Source: an uncultured Muribaculaceae bacterium
GTDB taxonomy: Bacteria > Bacteroidota > Bacteroidia > Bacteroidales > Muribaculaceae
Length of the DNA: 34,428 nucleotides
Reading direction: 5' to 3'
NCBI GenBank assembly: GCA_910584055.1
Contig: CAJTZS010000032.1
Location: 12,047-46,474 of the forward strand
Shown here: piece by piece, positions 1 through 8,593 of the stretch
How positions within the stretch are numbered: position 1 is the first letter of the stretch
Layout: the number at the start of each line of letters is the position of its first letter
Translations under genes and position numbers: made by a program
Notes under the pieces: generated by a model
The model's input: only the letters and a program-made list of their open reading frames with translations
Told to the model about the DNA's origin: nothing
The model's database searches: none

Positions 1-58
1 ACATTACACATTTAACATTACACATTTAACATTACACATTTAACATTACACATTAATA
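1..58. repeat. Tandem 14-bp A/T-rich repeat before hslR
   Basis: About four copies of a 14-bp unit (ATTACACATTTAAC), itself two 7-bp half units, run from the window edge to about 8 nt before the GTG start of hslR. The same heptad family recurs before the genes starting at 10125, 29657 and 31772. The left end is cut by the window, so the full copy number is unknown. Confidence 0.85.
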
Positions 59-65
59 TAAAGAA

Positions 66-482
66 GTGGAAGAGAGAATAGATAAATGGTTGTGGGCGAT
101 GCGGGTGTTCAAGACACGGACTATCGCCACCGAGGCCTGCAAGAAAGGTAGGGTGACTATGGGAGGTGTGGCTGTAAAGCCCTCGCGTTCGATAAAGGAG
201 GGGGATGTGATTGATGTAAAGAAGCCGCCGATCACATATACCTTCCGTGTGCTGAAGGTGACGGGGAATCGCCTCGGGGCTAAGCTTGTGCCGGAATATC
301 TGGAGAACATAACATCTCCGGCGCAATATGAACTCTTGGAGATGACCAAGATATCCGGATTCGTGGATAGGCGCAAGGGATTGGGGCGTCCCACAAAAAG
401 AGACAGCCGCGAGCTTTCCAGATTCAAAGAGGAAAGCTACACGGCTGACGACTTCTACCTCGACTGGGAAGACGAGGATTAA
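66..482 (+). CDS. hslR: RNA-binding S4 domain protein, Hsp15 family
   Basis: A 138-aa protein with an S4 RNA-binding domain at about residues 3-60 (RIDKWLWAMRVFKTRT, then GRVTMGG and a KEGDVID strand), followed by the basic C-terminal tail usual for Hsp15. Family knowledge: Hsp15 binds 50S subunits carrying stalled nascent chains and helps recycle them. The start is a GTG at 66, directly in front of the S4 motif; no ATG in frame is available closer to it. No Shine-Dalgarno sequence is visible, and the tandem heptad repeat lies just upstream. Its TAA stop overlaps the stop of the convergent META-domain gene in a shared TTAA (479-482), so the two genes meet with no spacer and no obvious terminator. 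Confidence 0.88.
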   Translation: MEERIDKWLWAMRVFKTRTIATEACKKGRVTMGGVAVKPSRSIKEGDVIDVKKPPITYTFRVLKVTGNRLGAKLVPEYLENITSPAQYELLEMTKISGFVDRRKGLGRPTKRDSRELSRFKEESYTADDFYLDWEDED

Positions 483-1378
483 ATGCGGGTAAGTCTGAGG
501 ACTTGTTTGCCTTGGCTGTCAAGGAATATCACTTCTGTCGGGCTGATGGGTTTGGCGGTCGATGCCTCCTCGAGGGCGACAAGGAATTCCGTTTCGTTAT
601 ATTCCGGAGGACATGCCATGCGGGTGGTTATCAGAGCGCTGAATGAAATGGAGTTCGCAGCTTCCATATCGGTTTCGAACGCCCCGTTGAGGATGTTGCA
701 ACCGGTGTTGCCGTGAACTTTACCCTCGGGAACATCGATTACCAATTGCACATCCGGATTGTCAACTTTCTTTTCGTTGATAGCCGTCACCTGCCAGCTG
801 CCGTTGAGGAAATCAAAGTTCTGGTGCATGAGGCTCATTACCTGACGTTTGTTTGCATTAAGCAGATAGAGGTAATAGTCCGAGCCTTTTATCTCCCAGG
901 TGTAATATCTCACGGCATCAAGTGCATGGTTTATTTCATAGTCAGTGATTCCTTCCTTGGCGCACATCATCATCGTGGATGCCATGTTGGAGAAACTGAT
1001 TGTGCTGTCGGCAGGATTGTATTTATAAGAGCCGTTCAAGACATTGCAACCATTGTTGCCATAAACCATCTTTTCCGAAGGTACGAATTTGAGGAACGGG
1101 GCTTTTTCCCCGACAGCGTTCTTGCCGTTGACGGTCTCGATTGCCCAGTCTCCTTTTACAACCCCTTTACCTAATTCCTCGGGGGTGTAGGTTTTCAATT
1201 CTTTCTTTACAGCGATGTGCTGACGGTCATGTGGCAGCACGGCTTCCTGGCTGACGTCCTTTCCCTCGCTTCCGCCTGTAGAACCGGTTTTGCCGGTTGC
1301 CTTATTGAATAAACTGCAGCTGCCGAGGCTTAAGACTGCGCCGGCGGCAAGGGTTAATAACAAAATATTTTTTTTCAT
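479..1378 (-). CDS. Lipoprotein with tandem META (DUF306) domains
   Basis: From the ATG at 1378 the product is 299 aa with a lipoprotein signal peptide: MKKN, a hydrophobic run and a lipobox ending LGSC with Cys21. An upstream in-frame ATG at 1414 would add 12 charged residues before the signal peptide and is unlikely. Two META-like halves are visible, one around residues 80-190 (NGCNVLNGSY, then a STMMMC block) and one around 195-299 (GNTGCNILNGAF, then TTRMACP and a YNETEFL segment). The META family (HslJ-like) is linked to stress and motility, but its biochemical role is unknown. The gene is convergent with hslR, sharing its stop region, and lies 90 nt downstream of the NDH-2 gene on the same strand, so cotranscription is possible. 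Confidence 0.82.
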   Translation of the reverse strand: MKKNILLLTLAAGAVLSLGSCSLFNKATGKTGSTGGSEGKDVSQEAVLPHDRQHIAVKKELKTYTPEELGKGVVKGDWAIETVNGKNAVGEKAPFLKFVPSEKMVYGNNGCNVLNGSYKYNPADSTISFSNMASTMMMCAKEGITDYEINHALDAVRYYTWEIKGSDYYLYLLNANKRQVMSLMHQNFDFLNGSWQVTAINEKKVDNPDVQLVIDVPEGKVHGNTGCNILNGAFETDMEAANSISFSALITTRMACPPEYNETEFLVALEEASTAKPISPTEVIFLDSQGKQVLRLTRI

Positions 1379-1468
1379 AATTCTTTTTCTTTTATTGAAC
1401 TTCAAGTTTGACAAGATTTCTCGGGTAGGGTTTAATGGGGCGGGATAGGGTGGTATGGGATAGGAGAG

Positions 1469-2734
1469 TCAGTCGCCCCAATGCTTGCGGAGAGGATACT
1501 TAGTAGGGCGGAGGAGGAGGCGGAGCGAGGTTGAATAGAAGAGGTAGTTCCAAAACCAGTTGACCATCACGCTTAGCTTGTTCCTCATTCCAAGAATGGA
1601 TATCAGATGGATGAACAGCCAGGTCAGCCATGCGAAAAATCCTGAAAAAGAGAATTTCTTTAGGTCTGCCACCGCCCTGTTCTTGCCGATTGTCGCCATC
1701 GAACCTTTGTCCTTATATTTGAATTTCCAGGAAAATTCGCCGGCGTTAAGGTTCTTGGCGAGATTGCGGGCCTGTTGGATTGCAGGCTGGGCCATCTGCG
1801 GATGTCCGTTCGGATAATCCTCGCATTGCATCAGCGCGATATCGCCAACCGCCATTACAGAATCTTCATAACCATTGACGCGGTTGTACTCATCCACGAT
1901 TATGCGGTTGCCCCTGCCTATTGTTTCTTGCGGCATTCCGGGCATCGGTTCCCCCTTCACGCCGGCCGTCCATATCAAAGTCTCATAATATTCCTTATGT
2001 CCGTCGGCAAATGTGACGTATTTGTTGTCGTAGCTTTTGAGTCCGGTGTTCAGCCTCACATTTACCATCAGGCTTTCAAGGTCGCGAAGCGCCCTTTCCT
2101 GCGACTTCTCCCTCATAGCTCCGAGGAGGCGCGGTGAAGCCTCGATGAGCGTGACCGTTACATCGTCTGGACTCAGCTCAGGATACTCTTTGGAAAGGAT
2201 GTATTTCTTCATCTCTCCGATTGCCCCGGCTATCTCAACGCCCGACGGACCTCCCCCAACCACCAGGAAAGTCAGGAGCTGGCGTCTGCGTTCTGGGTCT
2301 TTGCACATCGCTCCCCGTTCCAGGCGATCAAGTATCTCGTCGCGGGTGTGTGCGGCTTCCGCCACTGTCTTTATGCCGAAAGTCTCCTCCGGCAGGTGGT
2401 CCATGCCGAAGTAATTGTTGGTGGCGCCGGCCGCGATTATAAGCTTGTCATAAGGGAGAGTCTCATAGCTCGTAGTCACTGTCTTTGCCGCGATGTCGAT
2501 ATTCTTTACATGCCCCATATGGTATGAGACATTCTTCATTTTCTTGAATTCTCGGCGGAACGGGAAGCATATGTTGGCGCTCACCAACCCTGATGAGGCT
2601 ATCTGGTAGAACAGGGGCGGGAAACAATGGAAATTGTTCCGGTCTATAAGGCTCACTCTATATTTATTCTTGTCAAGACGTTTTGCCAGGTTCAATCCCG
2701 CAAAACCACCGCCGATTATGACTATTTTTTCCAT
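1469..2734 (-). CDS. ndh: Type II NADH dehydrogenase (NDH-2), FAD-dependent
   Basis: A 421-aa two-dinucleotide-fold flavoprotein. The N-terminal FAD motif is IIGGGFAGLNLAKRL (residues 5-19) and the NADH motif VVGGGPSGVEIAGAIG lies near residue 158. An ATG motif (IIAAGATNNYFG) and the second FAD motif (MAVGDIALM) are also present. The C-terminal region holds a hydrophobic stretch (FFAWLTWLFIHLISILG) typical of the membrane-anchoring tail of NDH-2. Role from the family: non-proton-pumping NADH:menaquinone oxidation at the inner face of the cytoplasmic membrane. It is transcribed divergently from the TPR gene; the 107-bp spacer shows no clear consensus promoter for this strand. Length matches the family. 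Confidence 0.85.
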   Translation of the reverse strand: MEKIVIIGGGFAGLNLAKRLDKNKYRVSLIDRNNFHCFPPLFYQIASSGLVSANICFPFRREFKKMKNVSYHMGHVKNIDIAAKTVTTSYETLPYDKLIIAAGATNNYFGMDHLPEETFGIKTVAEAAHTRDEILDRLERGAMCKDPERRRQLLTFLVVGGGPSGVEIAGAIGEMKKYILSKEYPELSPDDVTVTLIEASPRLLGAMREKSQERALRDLESLMVNVRLNTGLKSYDNKYVTFADGHKEYYETLIWTAGVKGEPMPGMPQETIGRGNRIIVDEYNRVNGYEDSVMAVGDIALMQCEDYPNGHPQMAQPAIQQARNLAKNLNAGEFSWKFKYKDKGSMATIGKNRAVADLKKFSFSGFFAWLTWLFIHLISILGMRNKLSVMVNWFWNYLFYSTSLRLLLRPTKYPLRKHWGD

Positions 2735-2829
2735 GAGGTATCTATGGCATATGGATCAGGTCAGCGCCTTCTCCGGATTCTTCATAATTTTTAACGAACA
2801 ATTCGCGATTAATGTTTCAAATAATTTAC

Positions 2830-2837
2830 TAAATTTG
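2830..2837 (+). promoter_or_regulatory. -7 box (TAAATTTG) 4 nt from the GTG start
   Basis: TAAATTTG matches the Bacteroidota -7 consensus TAnnTTTG. Only four nucleotides separate it from the GTG at 2842, so transcription would start at or very near the start codon. No convincing -33 TTTG lies 19-20 nt upstream, which lowers confidence. Confidence 0.45.
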
Positions 2838-2841
2838 CAAG

Positions 2842-4905
2842 GTGAAGAGGTTAAAAAAGATAATGACGGGTTGCAGGTCGCTTCTCGTTGCGATGGCGGC
2901 TATGGCGCTGCCGTCTGTGTCGGCATATGCACAGGTCAATGCCGAGCAGGTTCTTAATATCGGGCGGAATGTCCTCTCGATGGAGGATTATATGCTGTCG
3001 ATACAATATTTCAATCAAGCTATCAAGGCAAAGCCATATCTGTCTGACCCATATTTTTTCAGGGCTCTTGCCAAGCTATATCTCGAAGACTACAAGGGTG
3101 CGGAGGAGGATTGCACGCTTGCGCTCGACCGCAACAAATTCAAGACCGAATCATATAAGGTCAGAGGATTCGCGCGTCAGAACATGGGGAAGGATTCGCT
3201 CGCCGTGCTTGACTATGATGCCGGGTTGAAATACAATCCGGAAGACAAGTATTTCCTTTTTTATAAGGGTGTTGCCCAGACCGAGATGAAGAAAAGGGAT
3301 GATGCGGAGGCTACGTTTGACCGGCTGCTGCGGATATATCCGCAGTTTGAAGACGGCTATGCCGCCCGTGGCCGCCTGCGTGCTCTTGATGGAGACACGG
3401 TAGGGGCACTTGCCGACCTCGACAAGGCCATTTCGATCTCAAAGAATCTCATAAATGCGTTCTTGATGCGTGCGCAGATAGAGGCCGACCAAAAAAAATG
3501 GGATGCGGCTTTGGCTGATATGGATGCCGCCATACGTCTGCAGCCGCAGGAGGCTGACCTTTACGTGAACAGGGCTTATCTCCGTTATAACCTTGACGAT
3601 TACTTCGGGGCGATGTCGGATTATAACTATACCCTCGAGCTTGAACCTTATAATTCTGCGGCCCTTTTCAACCGGGCCCTTCTTCGGTATGAAGTAAAGG
3701 ATTTGAACCGTGCCGCCGAAGATTTCAGCAAGGTGCTCGGATATGATCCCGACAATTTCCATGCACGTTATAACCTCGGACTCGTGAATATGGAGCGCGG
3801 GCATCATAAGGAAGCTTTGGCGGATTTTGATAAGATAACGCGCAAATATCCACGTTTCTATCCTGCATATTACGCCAAGGCAGAGGTTTACCGTAATATG
3901 GGAGACATGCGCACGGCGATGCAGAATGCCTATGTAGGTGATGATCTCGTGAAAAGATATGTGAGCAATCCTGAAAAGAACCCACTCGACCGTCCCACGA
4001 TCGCTCCCGGCAAGACGCGTACCGCTAATGATGCAGGTAACGATGACGAGAGCGAGATAGAGGTGATGAACCGCTTCAACCAGCTCGTGACAGTCGGCAG
4101 CGCTACCGAACAGCAGCAACTTACATATAACGAAAAGATAAAGGGACGCGTGCAGGACCGTGATATACGCGTGGAGCCTGAACCGGCTTACATGCTCTCC
4201 CTTCAGGATTCGCCGTTGTCGCTTCGCTCAACATCCAACTATTTCCGGGAACTCGACGACTTCAACCAGCGAGGCTATATTTCCGACAAGATCTATCTCT
4301 CTACAGGTGTTGACACTGCGGAAGAGAGTGTGCTGAAGAAGCTTTTTGACCGCGCCGATTTTTATGAAGGAGTCGTGGCTGACGGAAAGGCGCGTCCAGC
4401 CGACAGGTTTGCGCTCGGTGTCATACGCTCTATGCTTAAGAATTATCCGGCGGCTATTGAAGCCCTCGATGCAGCGATAGAGGGTGATCCCGGTTTTACG
4501 ATGGCGTATATGGCACGTGCCTACTCGCGCTATGCCAATATTAAGGCCCGGCAGGCATCGGCAACCGATGAAGACGCGGCAGCGTCGGCATTGCGCCAAC
4601 GACAGTCGCAACGTGAGCTGACGGACGTGATTGCAGATTATGACACCGCCCTCAAGCTGAATCCAAGGCTCGTGTTCGCATGGTTCAATAAAGGAAACAT
4701 CTATTATGAGATGGGAGACTATACCTCAGCCCTTCAGTGCTATGCAGAGGCGATAAAGCTTGACCCGATGTTCGGCTCGGCGTATTTCAACCGAGGCATC
4801 GCCTATCTGCACATAGGTAATAAGCGTCTGGCATTCTCCGACCTGAGCAAAGCGGGCGAACTCGGCATCCTCCCCAGCTACAACCTCCTGAAGCGAATGA
4901 AATAG
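2842..4905 (+). CDS. Secreted TPR-repeat protein
   Basis: A 687-aa protein with a signal peptide (MKRLKKI, then a hydrophobic core ending SVSAYAQ, about residues 1-31) and many tetratricopeptide repeats, in two blocks at about residues 35-375 and 505-687. A less regular, charged linker separates them. TPR signatures are plain, for example ADLYVNRAYLRYNLDDYFGAM and FAWFNKGNIYYEMGDYTSAL. TPR proteins serve as protein-interaction scaffolds, here in the periplasm or outer membrane; the partner is unknown. I chose the GTG at 2842 because the in-frame ATG at 2863 would remove the positively charged n-region of the signal peptide. If transcription starts at the adjacent -7 box, the mRNA would be leaderless from the GTG. 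The stop is TAG, which shows that amber works as a stop in this genome. Confidence 0.85.
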   Translation: MKRLKKIMTGCRSLLVAMAAMALPSVSAYAQVNAEQVLNIGRNVLSMEDYMLSIQYFNQAIKAKPYLSDPYFFRALAKLYLEDYKGAEEDCTLALDRNKFKTESYKVRGFARQNMGKDSLAVLDYDAGLKYNPEDKYFLFYKGVAQTEMKKRDDAEATFDRLLRIYPQFEDGYAARGRLRALDGDTVGALADLDKAISISKNLINAFLMRAQIEADQKKWDAALADMDAAIRLQPQEADLYVNRAYLRYNLDDYFGAMSDYNYTLELEPYNSAALFNRALLRYEVKDLNRAAEDFSKVLGYDPDNFHARYNLGLVNMERGHHKEALADFDKITRKYPRFYPAYYAKAEVYRNMGDMRTAMQNAYVGDDLVKRYVSNPEKNPLDRPTIAPGKTRTANDAGNDDESEIEVMNRFNQLVTVGSATEQQQLTYNEKIKGRVQDRDIRVEPEPAYMLSLQDSPLSLRSTSNYFRELDDFNQRGYISDKIYLSTGVDTAEESVLKKLFDRADFYEGVVADGKARPADRFALGVIRSMLKNYPAAIEALDAAIEGDPGFTMAYMARAYSRYANIKARQASATDEDAAASALRQRQSQRELTDVIADYDTALKLNPRLVFAWFNKGNIYYEMGDYTSALQCYAEAIKLDPMFGSAYFNRGIAYLHIGNKRLAFSDLSKAGELGILPSYNLLKRMK

Positions 4906-4956
4906 CGTATGAGGCGGAGGCCGGGGCTAATTTCAACGATTTTTCAGCCTCAAGTG

Positions 4957-4986
4957 TTTGGATATTAGAAATAATGTTTAAATTTG
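4957..4986 (+). promoter_or_regulatory. Consensus Bacteroidota promoter of the mntA-hepT operon
   Basis: TTTG at 4957-4960, an 18-nt spacer, and TAAATTTG at 4979-4986 form a near-perfect -33/-7 pair. The expected transcription start is about 4990-4993, at the ATG at 4992. This decides the mntA start, because the upstream in-frame ATG at 4974 lies inside the promoter. Confidence 0.75.
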
Positions 4987-4991
4987 CACGT

Positions 4992-5297
4992 ATGAAGTTG
5001 ATTGAACTGAATCTGCAACATATATTGGATTTATGCCGAAAGCATAATGTCAAGACCCTTTCCGTCTTTGGCTCTATCCTTACAGATAGATTCAATGACC
5101 AAAGTGATGTGGATTTGCTTGTGGACTTTAAACCTATAGATCTTGATACGTTTGATTATGTCGGCAATTATTTTAGCTTAAAAGATTCGTTGGAACGGCT
5201 GTTTAATCGTAACGTGGATTTAATAGAGTACGGTAAAAATCTTAATCCAATCTTCATGGCAATAGTTGATAAGAAAAAGCGATTGATTTATGGATGA
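4992..5297 (+). CDS. mntA: MntA-type minimal nucleotidyltransferase antitoxin
   Basis: A 101-aa protein with the minimal nucleotidyltransferase signature: Gly27-Ser28 in VFGSILTDRF, followed by Ser38-Asp39-Val-Asp41 (GSx10DxD pattern). Family knowledge: MntA antitoxins neutralise the HEPN toxin HepT by transferring AMP to a tyrosine next to the toxin's active site. The start at 4992 is preferred because the promoter -7 box ends at 4986, making this transcript leaderless or nearly so. The gene overlaps hepT by 8 nt, so the two are translationally coupled with antitoxin first. The composition is more A/T-rich than in the neighbouring housekeeping genes, consistent with acquisition by transfer. 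A HEPN/MNT pair not acting as a toxin-antitoxin is the main alternative. Confidence 0.85.
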   Translation: MKLIELNLQHILDLCRKHNVKTLSVFGSILTDRFNDQSDVDLLVDFKPIDLDTFDYVGNYFSLKDSLERLFNRNVDLIEYGKNLNPIFMAIVDKKKRLIYG

Positions 5298-5676
5298 ATA
5301 CATAGCTGTCTATCTTTATGACGTAAAACGTGCCATTGATGAAGTGGAGAGTTTCTTTTCTGACTATCCGATGCGTTACGATGTCTTTGAAAAGGATTAT
5401 CTCCGTAGAAGTGCAGTGGAGAGAAAGGCGGAGATTATGGGTGAGGCAATAAACCGTATTTTGAAAATCCAACGTGATTTCCCGCTGCCAAATGCTAAAG
5501 CAATAATCGACACACGTAACAGAATAATACATGGCTATGATTCAGTAAAACCTGAATTTTTGTGGAGTTTGGTGATCCGTCATATTCCCGAACTCAAAAA
5601 AGATGTAGAGCGGATTATTGCAGAATATGGAATATCTCCTGAAAATATAGGTTGGCAAACACCGATATTCCCATAA
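5290..5676 (+). CDS. hepT: HepT-like HEPN-domain RNase toxin (DUF86)
   Basis: A 128-aa all-alpha HEPN protein. The catalytic motif RX4HXY is intact: Arg76, His81 and Tyr83 in RNRIIHGYD. Family knowledge: HepT is a metal-independent ribonuclease whose activity is blocked when MntA adenylylates the tyrosine of this motif, and here that tyrosine is Tyr83. The intact motif suggests an active toxin. The start codon at 5290 overlaps the end of mntA (stop at 5295-5297). After the gene come about 40 nt without a clear terminator and then the thrS promoter. Its role (phage defence, plasmid-like stabilisation or stress) cannot be read from the sequence. Confidence 0.85.
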   Translation: MDEYIAVYLYDVKRAIDEVESFFSDYPMRYDVFEKDYLRRSAVERKAEIMGEAINRILKIQRDFPLPNAKAIIDTRNRIIHGYDSVKPEFLWSLVIRHIPELKKDVERIIAEYGISPENIGWQTPIFP

Positions 5677-5717
5677 GCAACGCATATGGCTGGCGGCTCT
5701 TCATAGCGCATTAAAAT

Positions 5718-5749
5718 TTTGTTACTTAGCTAATTTTTTTGTATCTTTG
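5718..5749 (+). promoter_or_regulatory. Consensus promoter of the thrS-infC-rpmI-rplT operon
   Basis: TTTG at 5718-5721, a 20-nt spacer and TATCTTTG at 5742-5749 match the Bacteroidota -33/-7 consensus. The predicted start near 5755 leaves a leader of about 70 nt before thrS, containing a small potential hairpin (GATTC/GAATC around 5763-5777) of unknown relevance. Confidence 0.75.
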
Positions 5750-5823
5750 CGCGGATAAACCGGATTCTTGATGGAATCTGGGGTTTGATTTGTGGTATTT
5801 AATTGGAAATAAAAGATATAAAC

Positions 5824-7761
5824 ATGATTAATATAACTTTTCCCGATGGCAGCGTGAAGCAGTTTGAGAAGGGCGTGACTCCTTTTCAGGTTGCAGAAAG
5901 CATCAGCCCGCGTTTTGCGGCAGACGTGCTCGCTTCCAAAGTAAATGGCGAAGAGTGGGATATTTCCCGCCCCATTGACGAAGATGCTTCCATAGAACTC
6001 TTCAAATGGGATTCTCCGGAGGGAAAGCATGCGTTCTGGCATTCTTCCGCGCATCTTCTCGCTGAAGCTCTTCAGGAACTTTATCCCGGCGTGAAATTCG
6101 GTATCGGTCCGGCTATCGAAAACGGTTTCTATTATGATATCGATCCGGGTGAACACAAGATCACTTCCGAAGATTTCGAGAAAATCGAGAAGAAGATGCT
6201 GGAGCTTGTTGCCAAGAAAGAGGATATCGTGCGCCGGGATATCGCCAAGGATGACGCGCTGAAAATGTTTGGCGACCGTGGCGAAACCTATAAATGCGAG
6301 CTTATCAGCGAACTTGAAGACGGCCATATCACTACTTACACACAAGGAGATTTCACCGATCTCTGCCGTGGCCCGCATCTCCCGAGCACAGCCCCCATCA
6401 AGGCTGTGAAAATACTCTCGCTCGCCGGTGCTTACTGGCGCGGTGACGAAAAACGTGACCAGCTGGTCCGCGTATACGGTATATCCTTCCCGAAAAAGAA
6501 GATGCTCGACGAATACCTTGCGCTTCTTGAAGAAGCCAAGAAACGCGACCACCGCAAGCTCGGCAAAGAGATGGAACTGTTCGCGTTCTCTTCCACCGTG
6601 GGGCAAGGTCTTCCTCTCTGGCTTCCCAAAGGTGCTGCGCTCCGCGACCGTCTGGAGCAGTTCCTCCGCAAAATCCAGAAAGAATACGGTTACCTTCAGG
6701 TGATCACTCCCCATATCGGTAACAAGCAGCTTTATGTCACCTCCGGTCACTGGGCAAAATACGGAAAGGATTCTTTCCAGCCCATCAAGACCCCACAGGA
6801 GGGTGAGGAGTATATGCTCAAGCCGATGAATTGTCCTCACCATTGCGAGATTTACAAGGCCGCACCCCGTAGCTACAGGGATCTTCCTTTGCGCTTTGCT
6901 GAATTCGGCACTGTCTATCGCTATGAGCAGAGCGGCGAGCTGCACGGACTGACACGCGTGCGCGGATTCACTCAGGACGATGCCCATCTCTTCTGCACTG
7001 CGGAACAGATCAAGGGTGAGTTCCTGAAGGTGATGGATATTATACTTTATATCTTTAACGCTCTCGATTTCAAGGATTACGAAGTTCAGATTTCGCTCCG
7101 TGACCCCAAGAACAAAGAGAAATACATCGGTTCCGACGAGAACTGGCATCTTGCCGAGAACGCCATCATCGAGGCTTGCAAGGAGAAAGGTCTTCCTGCC
7201 CGTCAGGTTGAGGGCGAGGCTGCGTTCTATGGTCCTAAACTCGACTTCATGGTGAAAGACGCAATCGGTCGCCGCTGGCAGCTCGGCACCATACAGGTTG
7301 ACTACAACCTTCCCGAACGTTTCGACCTTGAATACACCGGTTCGGACAACCAGAAGCATCGTCCGGTGATGATTCACCGTGCGCCTTTCGGTTCAATGGA
7401 GCGTTTCGTGGCCGTGCTTCTCGAGCACACTGCCGGCAAGCTTCCACTCTGGCTCATTCCCGAGCAGTGTGTGGTGCTTCCGATCAGCGAGAAGTTTAAC
7501 GACTATGCTTACCGTGTGGTCAAAGAACTTGACAAACATGATGTGCGCGCCATCGTTGACGACAGAAACGAGAAGATCGGTAAGAAAATTCGCGACAATG
7601 AGCTTAAAAAGATCCCGTATTTGCTCATTGTAGGTGAAAAAGAAGCACAAAATGATGAAGTTTCTGTAAGAAAACAGGGCGAAGGTGACAAAGGTACGAT
7701 GAAAATCATTAACTTTGCAGACGAAATCAATGCCGAGGTGGCAAAGATGACAAACAAATAA
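5824..7761 (+). CDS. thrS: Threonine--tRNA ligase
   Basis: From the ATG at 5824 the product is 645 aa, the usual length for bacterial ThrRS. An in-frame TTG at 5803 would add seven residues before the TGS domain and is less likely. Domains in order: TGS (about 1-62), the SAD editing domain with the HSSAH motif near residue 71, the class II catalytic core, and the C-terminal anticodon-binding domain. Zinc-binding residues are visible in MNCPHHCEIY (Cys), the motif 2 block RVRGFTQDDAHLF (His), and motif 3 IHRAPFGSMERF (His). The reaction is charging of tRNA-Thr in the cytoplasm, with editing of mischarged serine. It is first in a translation operon, 41 nt before infC. Confidence 0.96.
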   Translation: MINITFPDGSVKQFEKGVTPFQVAESISPRFAADVLASKVNGEEWDISRPIDEDASIELFKWDSPEGKHAFWHSSAHLLAEALQELYPGVKFGIGPAIENGFYYDIDPGEHKITSEDFEKIEKKMLELVAKKEDIVRRDIAKDDALKMFGDRGETYKCELISELEDGHITTYTQGDFTDLCRGPHLPSTAPIKAVKILSLAGAYWRGDEKRDQLVRVYGISFPKKKMLDEYLALLEEAKKRDHRKLGKEMELFAFSSTVGQGLPLWLPKGAALRDRLEQFLRKIQKEYGYLQVITPHIGNKQLYVTSGHWAKYGKDSFQPIKTPQEGEEYMLKPMNCPHHCEIYKAAPRSYRDLPLRFAEFGTVYRYEQSGELHGLTRVRGFTQDDAHLFCTAEQIKGEFLKVMDIILYIFNALDFKDYEVQISLRDPKNKEKYIGSDENWHLAENAIIEACKEKGLPARQVEGEAAFYGPKLDFMVKDAIGRRWQLGTIQVDYNLPERFDLEYTGSDNQKHRPVMIHRAPFGSMERFVAVLLEHTAGKLPLWLIPEQCVVLPISEKFNDYAYRVVKELDKHDVRAIVDDRNEKIGKKIRDNELKKIPYLLIVGEKEAQNDEVSVRKQGEGDKGTMKIINFADEINAEVAKMTNK

Positions 7762-7802
7762 CTAATAAATAAGGAAAAAGCTACAAGGCACAACATTATT
7801 AA

Positions 7803-8492
7803 ATGGAGAAAAAACCACAGTTCAGCGGTCCCCGTCGACCGATGAGTCCCGCCGGTCCGAAACCTCGTCCCGGCCAGAATCCCCGCAGGGGAAACGAGCG
7901 TAACAGCCGAGACCCGTATGTGATCAACGAATATATCCGCGCCAGGGAGGTTCGCCTTGTCGGCGACAATGTGGAGCAGGGTATATATCCCATCGAGAAG
8001 GCTCGCCGCATCGCCGAAGAGATGGAACTTGATCTTATCGAGATCTCTCCCAATGCAGAGCCGCCTGTATGCCGTATCCTTGATTATCAGAAATTCCTCT
8101 ATCAGCAGAAGAAGCGCCAGAAAGAGCAGAAAGCCAAGGCTGCCAAGGTTGTGGTGAAGGAGATCCGTTTCGGTCCTCAGACTGACGATCATGACTACAA
8201 CTTCAAGCTCAAGCATGCCATGGGTTTCCTCAAGGAGGGTTCGAAGGTGAAGGCGTATGTCTTTTTCCGTGGACGCTCCATCCTTTTCAAGGAGCAAGGA
8301 GAGGTGTTGCTTCTCCGGTTTGCCAATGATCTTGAAGAATATGGCAAAGTGGAGATGATGCCGGTGCTTGAAGGGAAACGCATGACCATCATGCTCACCC
8401 CCCTCAAGGCTCCTGCCAAGAAAGATGACTCCAAGAAGGAGAATAAGAAGCCGGAGCCGAAAGAATCTGCATCTTCGGAAGATAAGGAATAA
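7803..8492 (+). CDS. infC: Translation initiation factor IF-3
   Basis: A 229-aa IF-3, longer than the ~180 aa of E. coli. The conserved core begins at about residue 41 (VINEYIRAREVRLVGD) and includes the linker rich in Lys/Gln (QQKKRQKEQKAKAAKV) and the C domain (EIRFGPQTDDHDYNFKLKHA). There is a Pro/Arg-rich N-terminal extension of about 40 residues and a charged Lys/Glu-rich tail of about 25. IF-3 binds the 30S subunit, prevents premature joining of 50S and proofreads initiator tRNA and start codon. The start is an ordinary ATG rather than the AUU used in E. coli, so the classic rare-start autoregulation is not encoded here. It sits in the standard order thrS-infC-rpmI-rplT. Confidence 0.95.
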   Translation: MEKKPQFSGPRRPMSPAGPKPRPGQNPRRGNERNSRDPYVINEYIRAREVRLVGDNVEQGIYPIEKARRIAEEMELDLIEISPNAEPPVCRILDYQKFLYQQKKRQKEQKAKAAKVVVKEIRFGPQTDDHDYNFKLKHAMGFLKEGSKVKAYVFFRGRSILFKEQGEVLLLRFANDLEEYGKVEMMPVLEGKRMTIMLTPLKAPAKKDDSKKENKKPEPKESASSEDKE

Positions 8493-8504
8493 TAAAAACT
8501 GAGA

Positions 8505-8565
8505 AACGCCGTTAGTTAATACGGTAAAGATAAATAGAGACCGTAGGCACCCAGTGCCGAGGTGA
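8505..8565 (+). promoter_or_regulatory. Structured leader between infC and rpmI
   Basis: Within the 101-nt spacer, ACGG(T) at 8521-8525 can pair either with CCGT at 8509-8512 or with ACCGT at 8540-8544. These two hairpins exclude each other. They are followed by a GGCAC-cca-GTGCC stem at 8546-8558. The arrangement resembles a regulatory leader for rpmI-rplT, where L20 autocontrol is known in other bacteria. No function is shown. Confidence 0.4.
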
Positions 8566-8593
8566 ATTTTTAAACAACTAAATTTTCAAAACA

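Noticed and set aside
1..58. CRISPR array at the window edge
   Set aside because: Units of 14 bp are directly adjacent with no unique spacers.
2685..2705. tRNA T-loop-like GGTTCAATCCCGC
   Set aside because: It lies inside the FAD-binding region of the NDH-2 gene and no cloverleaf arms flank it.
5722..7377. 551-codon open frame antisense to thrS
   Set aside because: It mirrors thrS, whose product is unmistakable; long antisense frames arise from the codon bias of the real gene.
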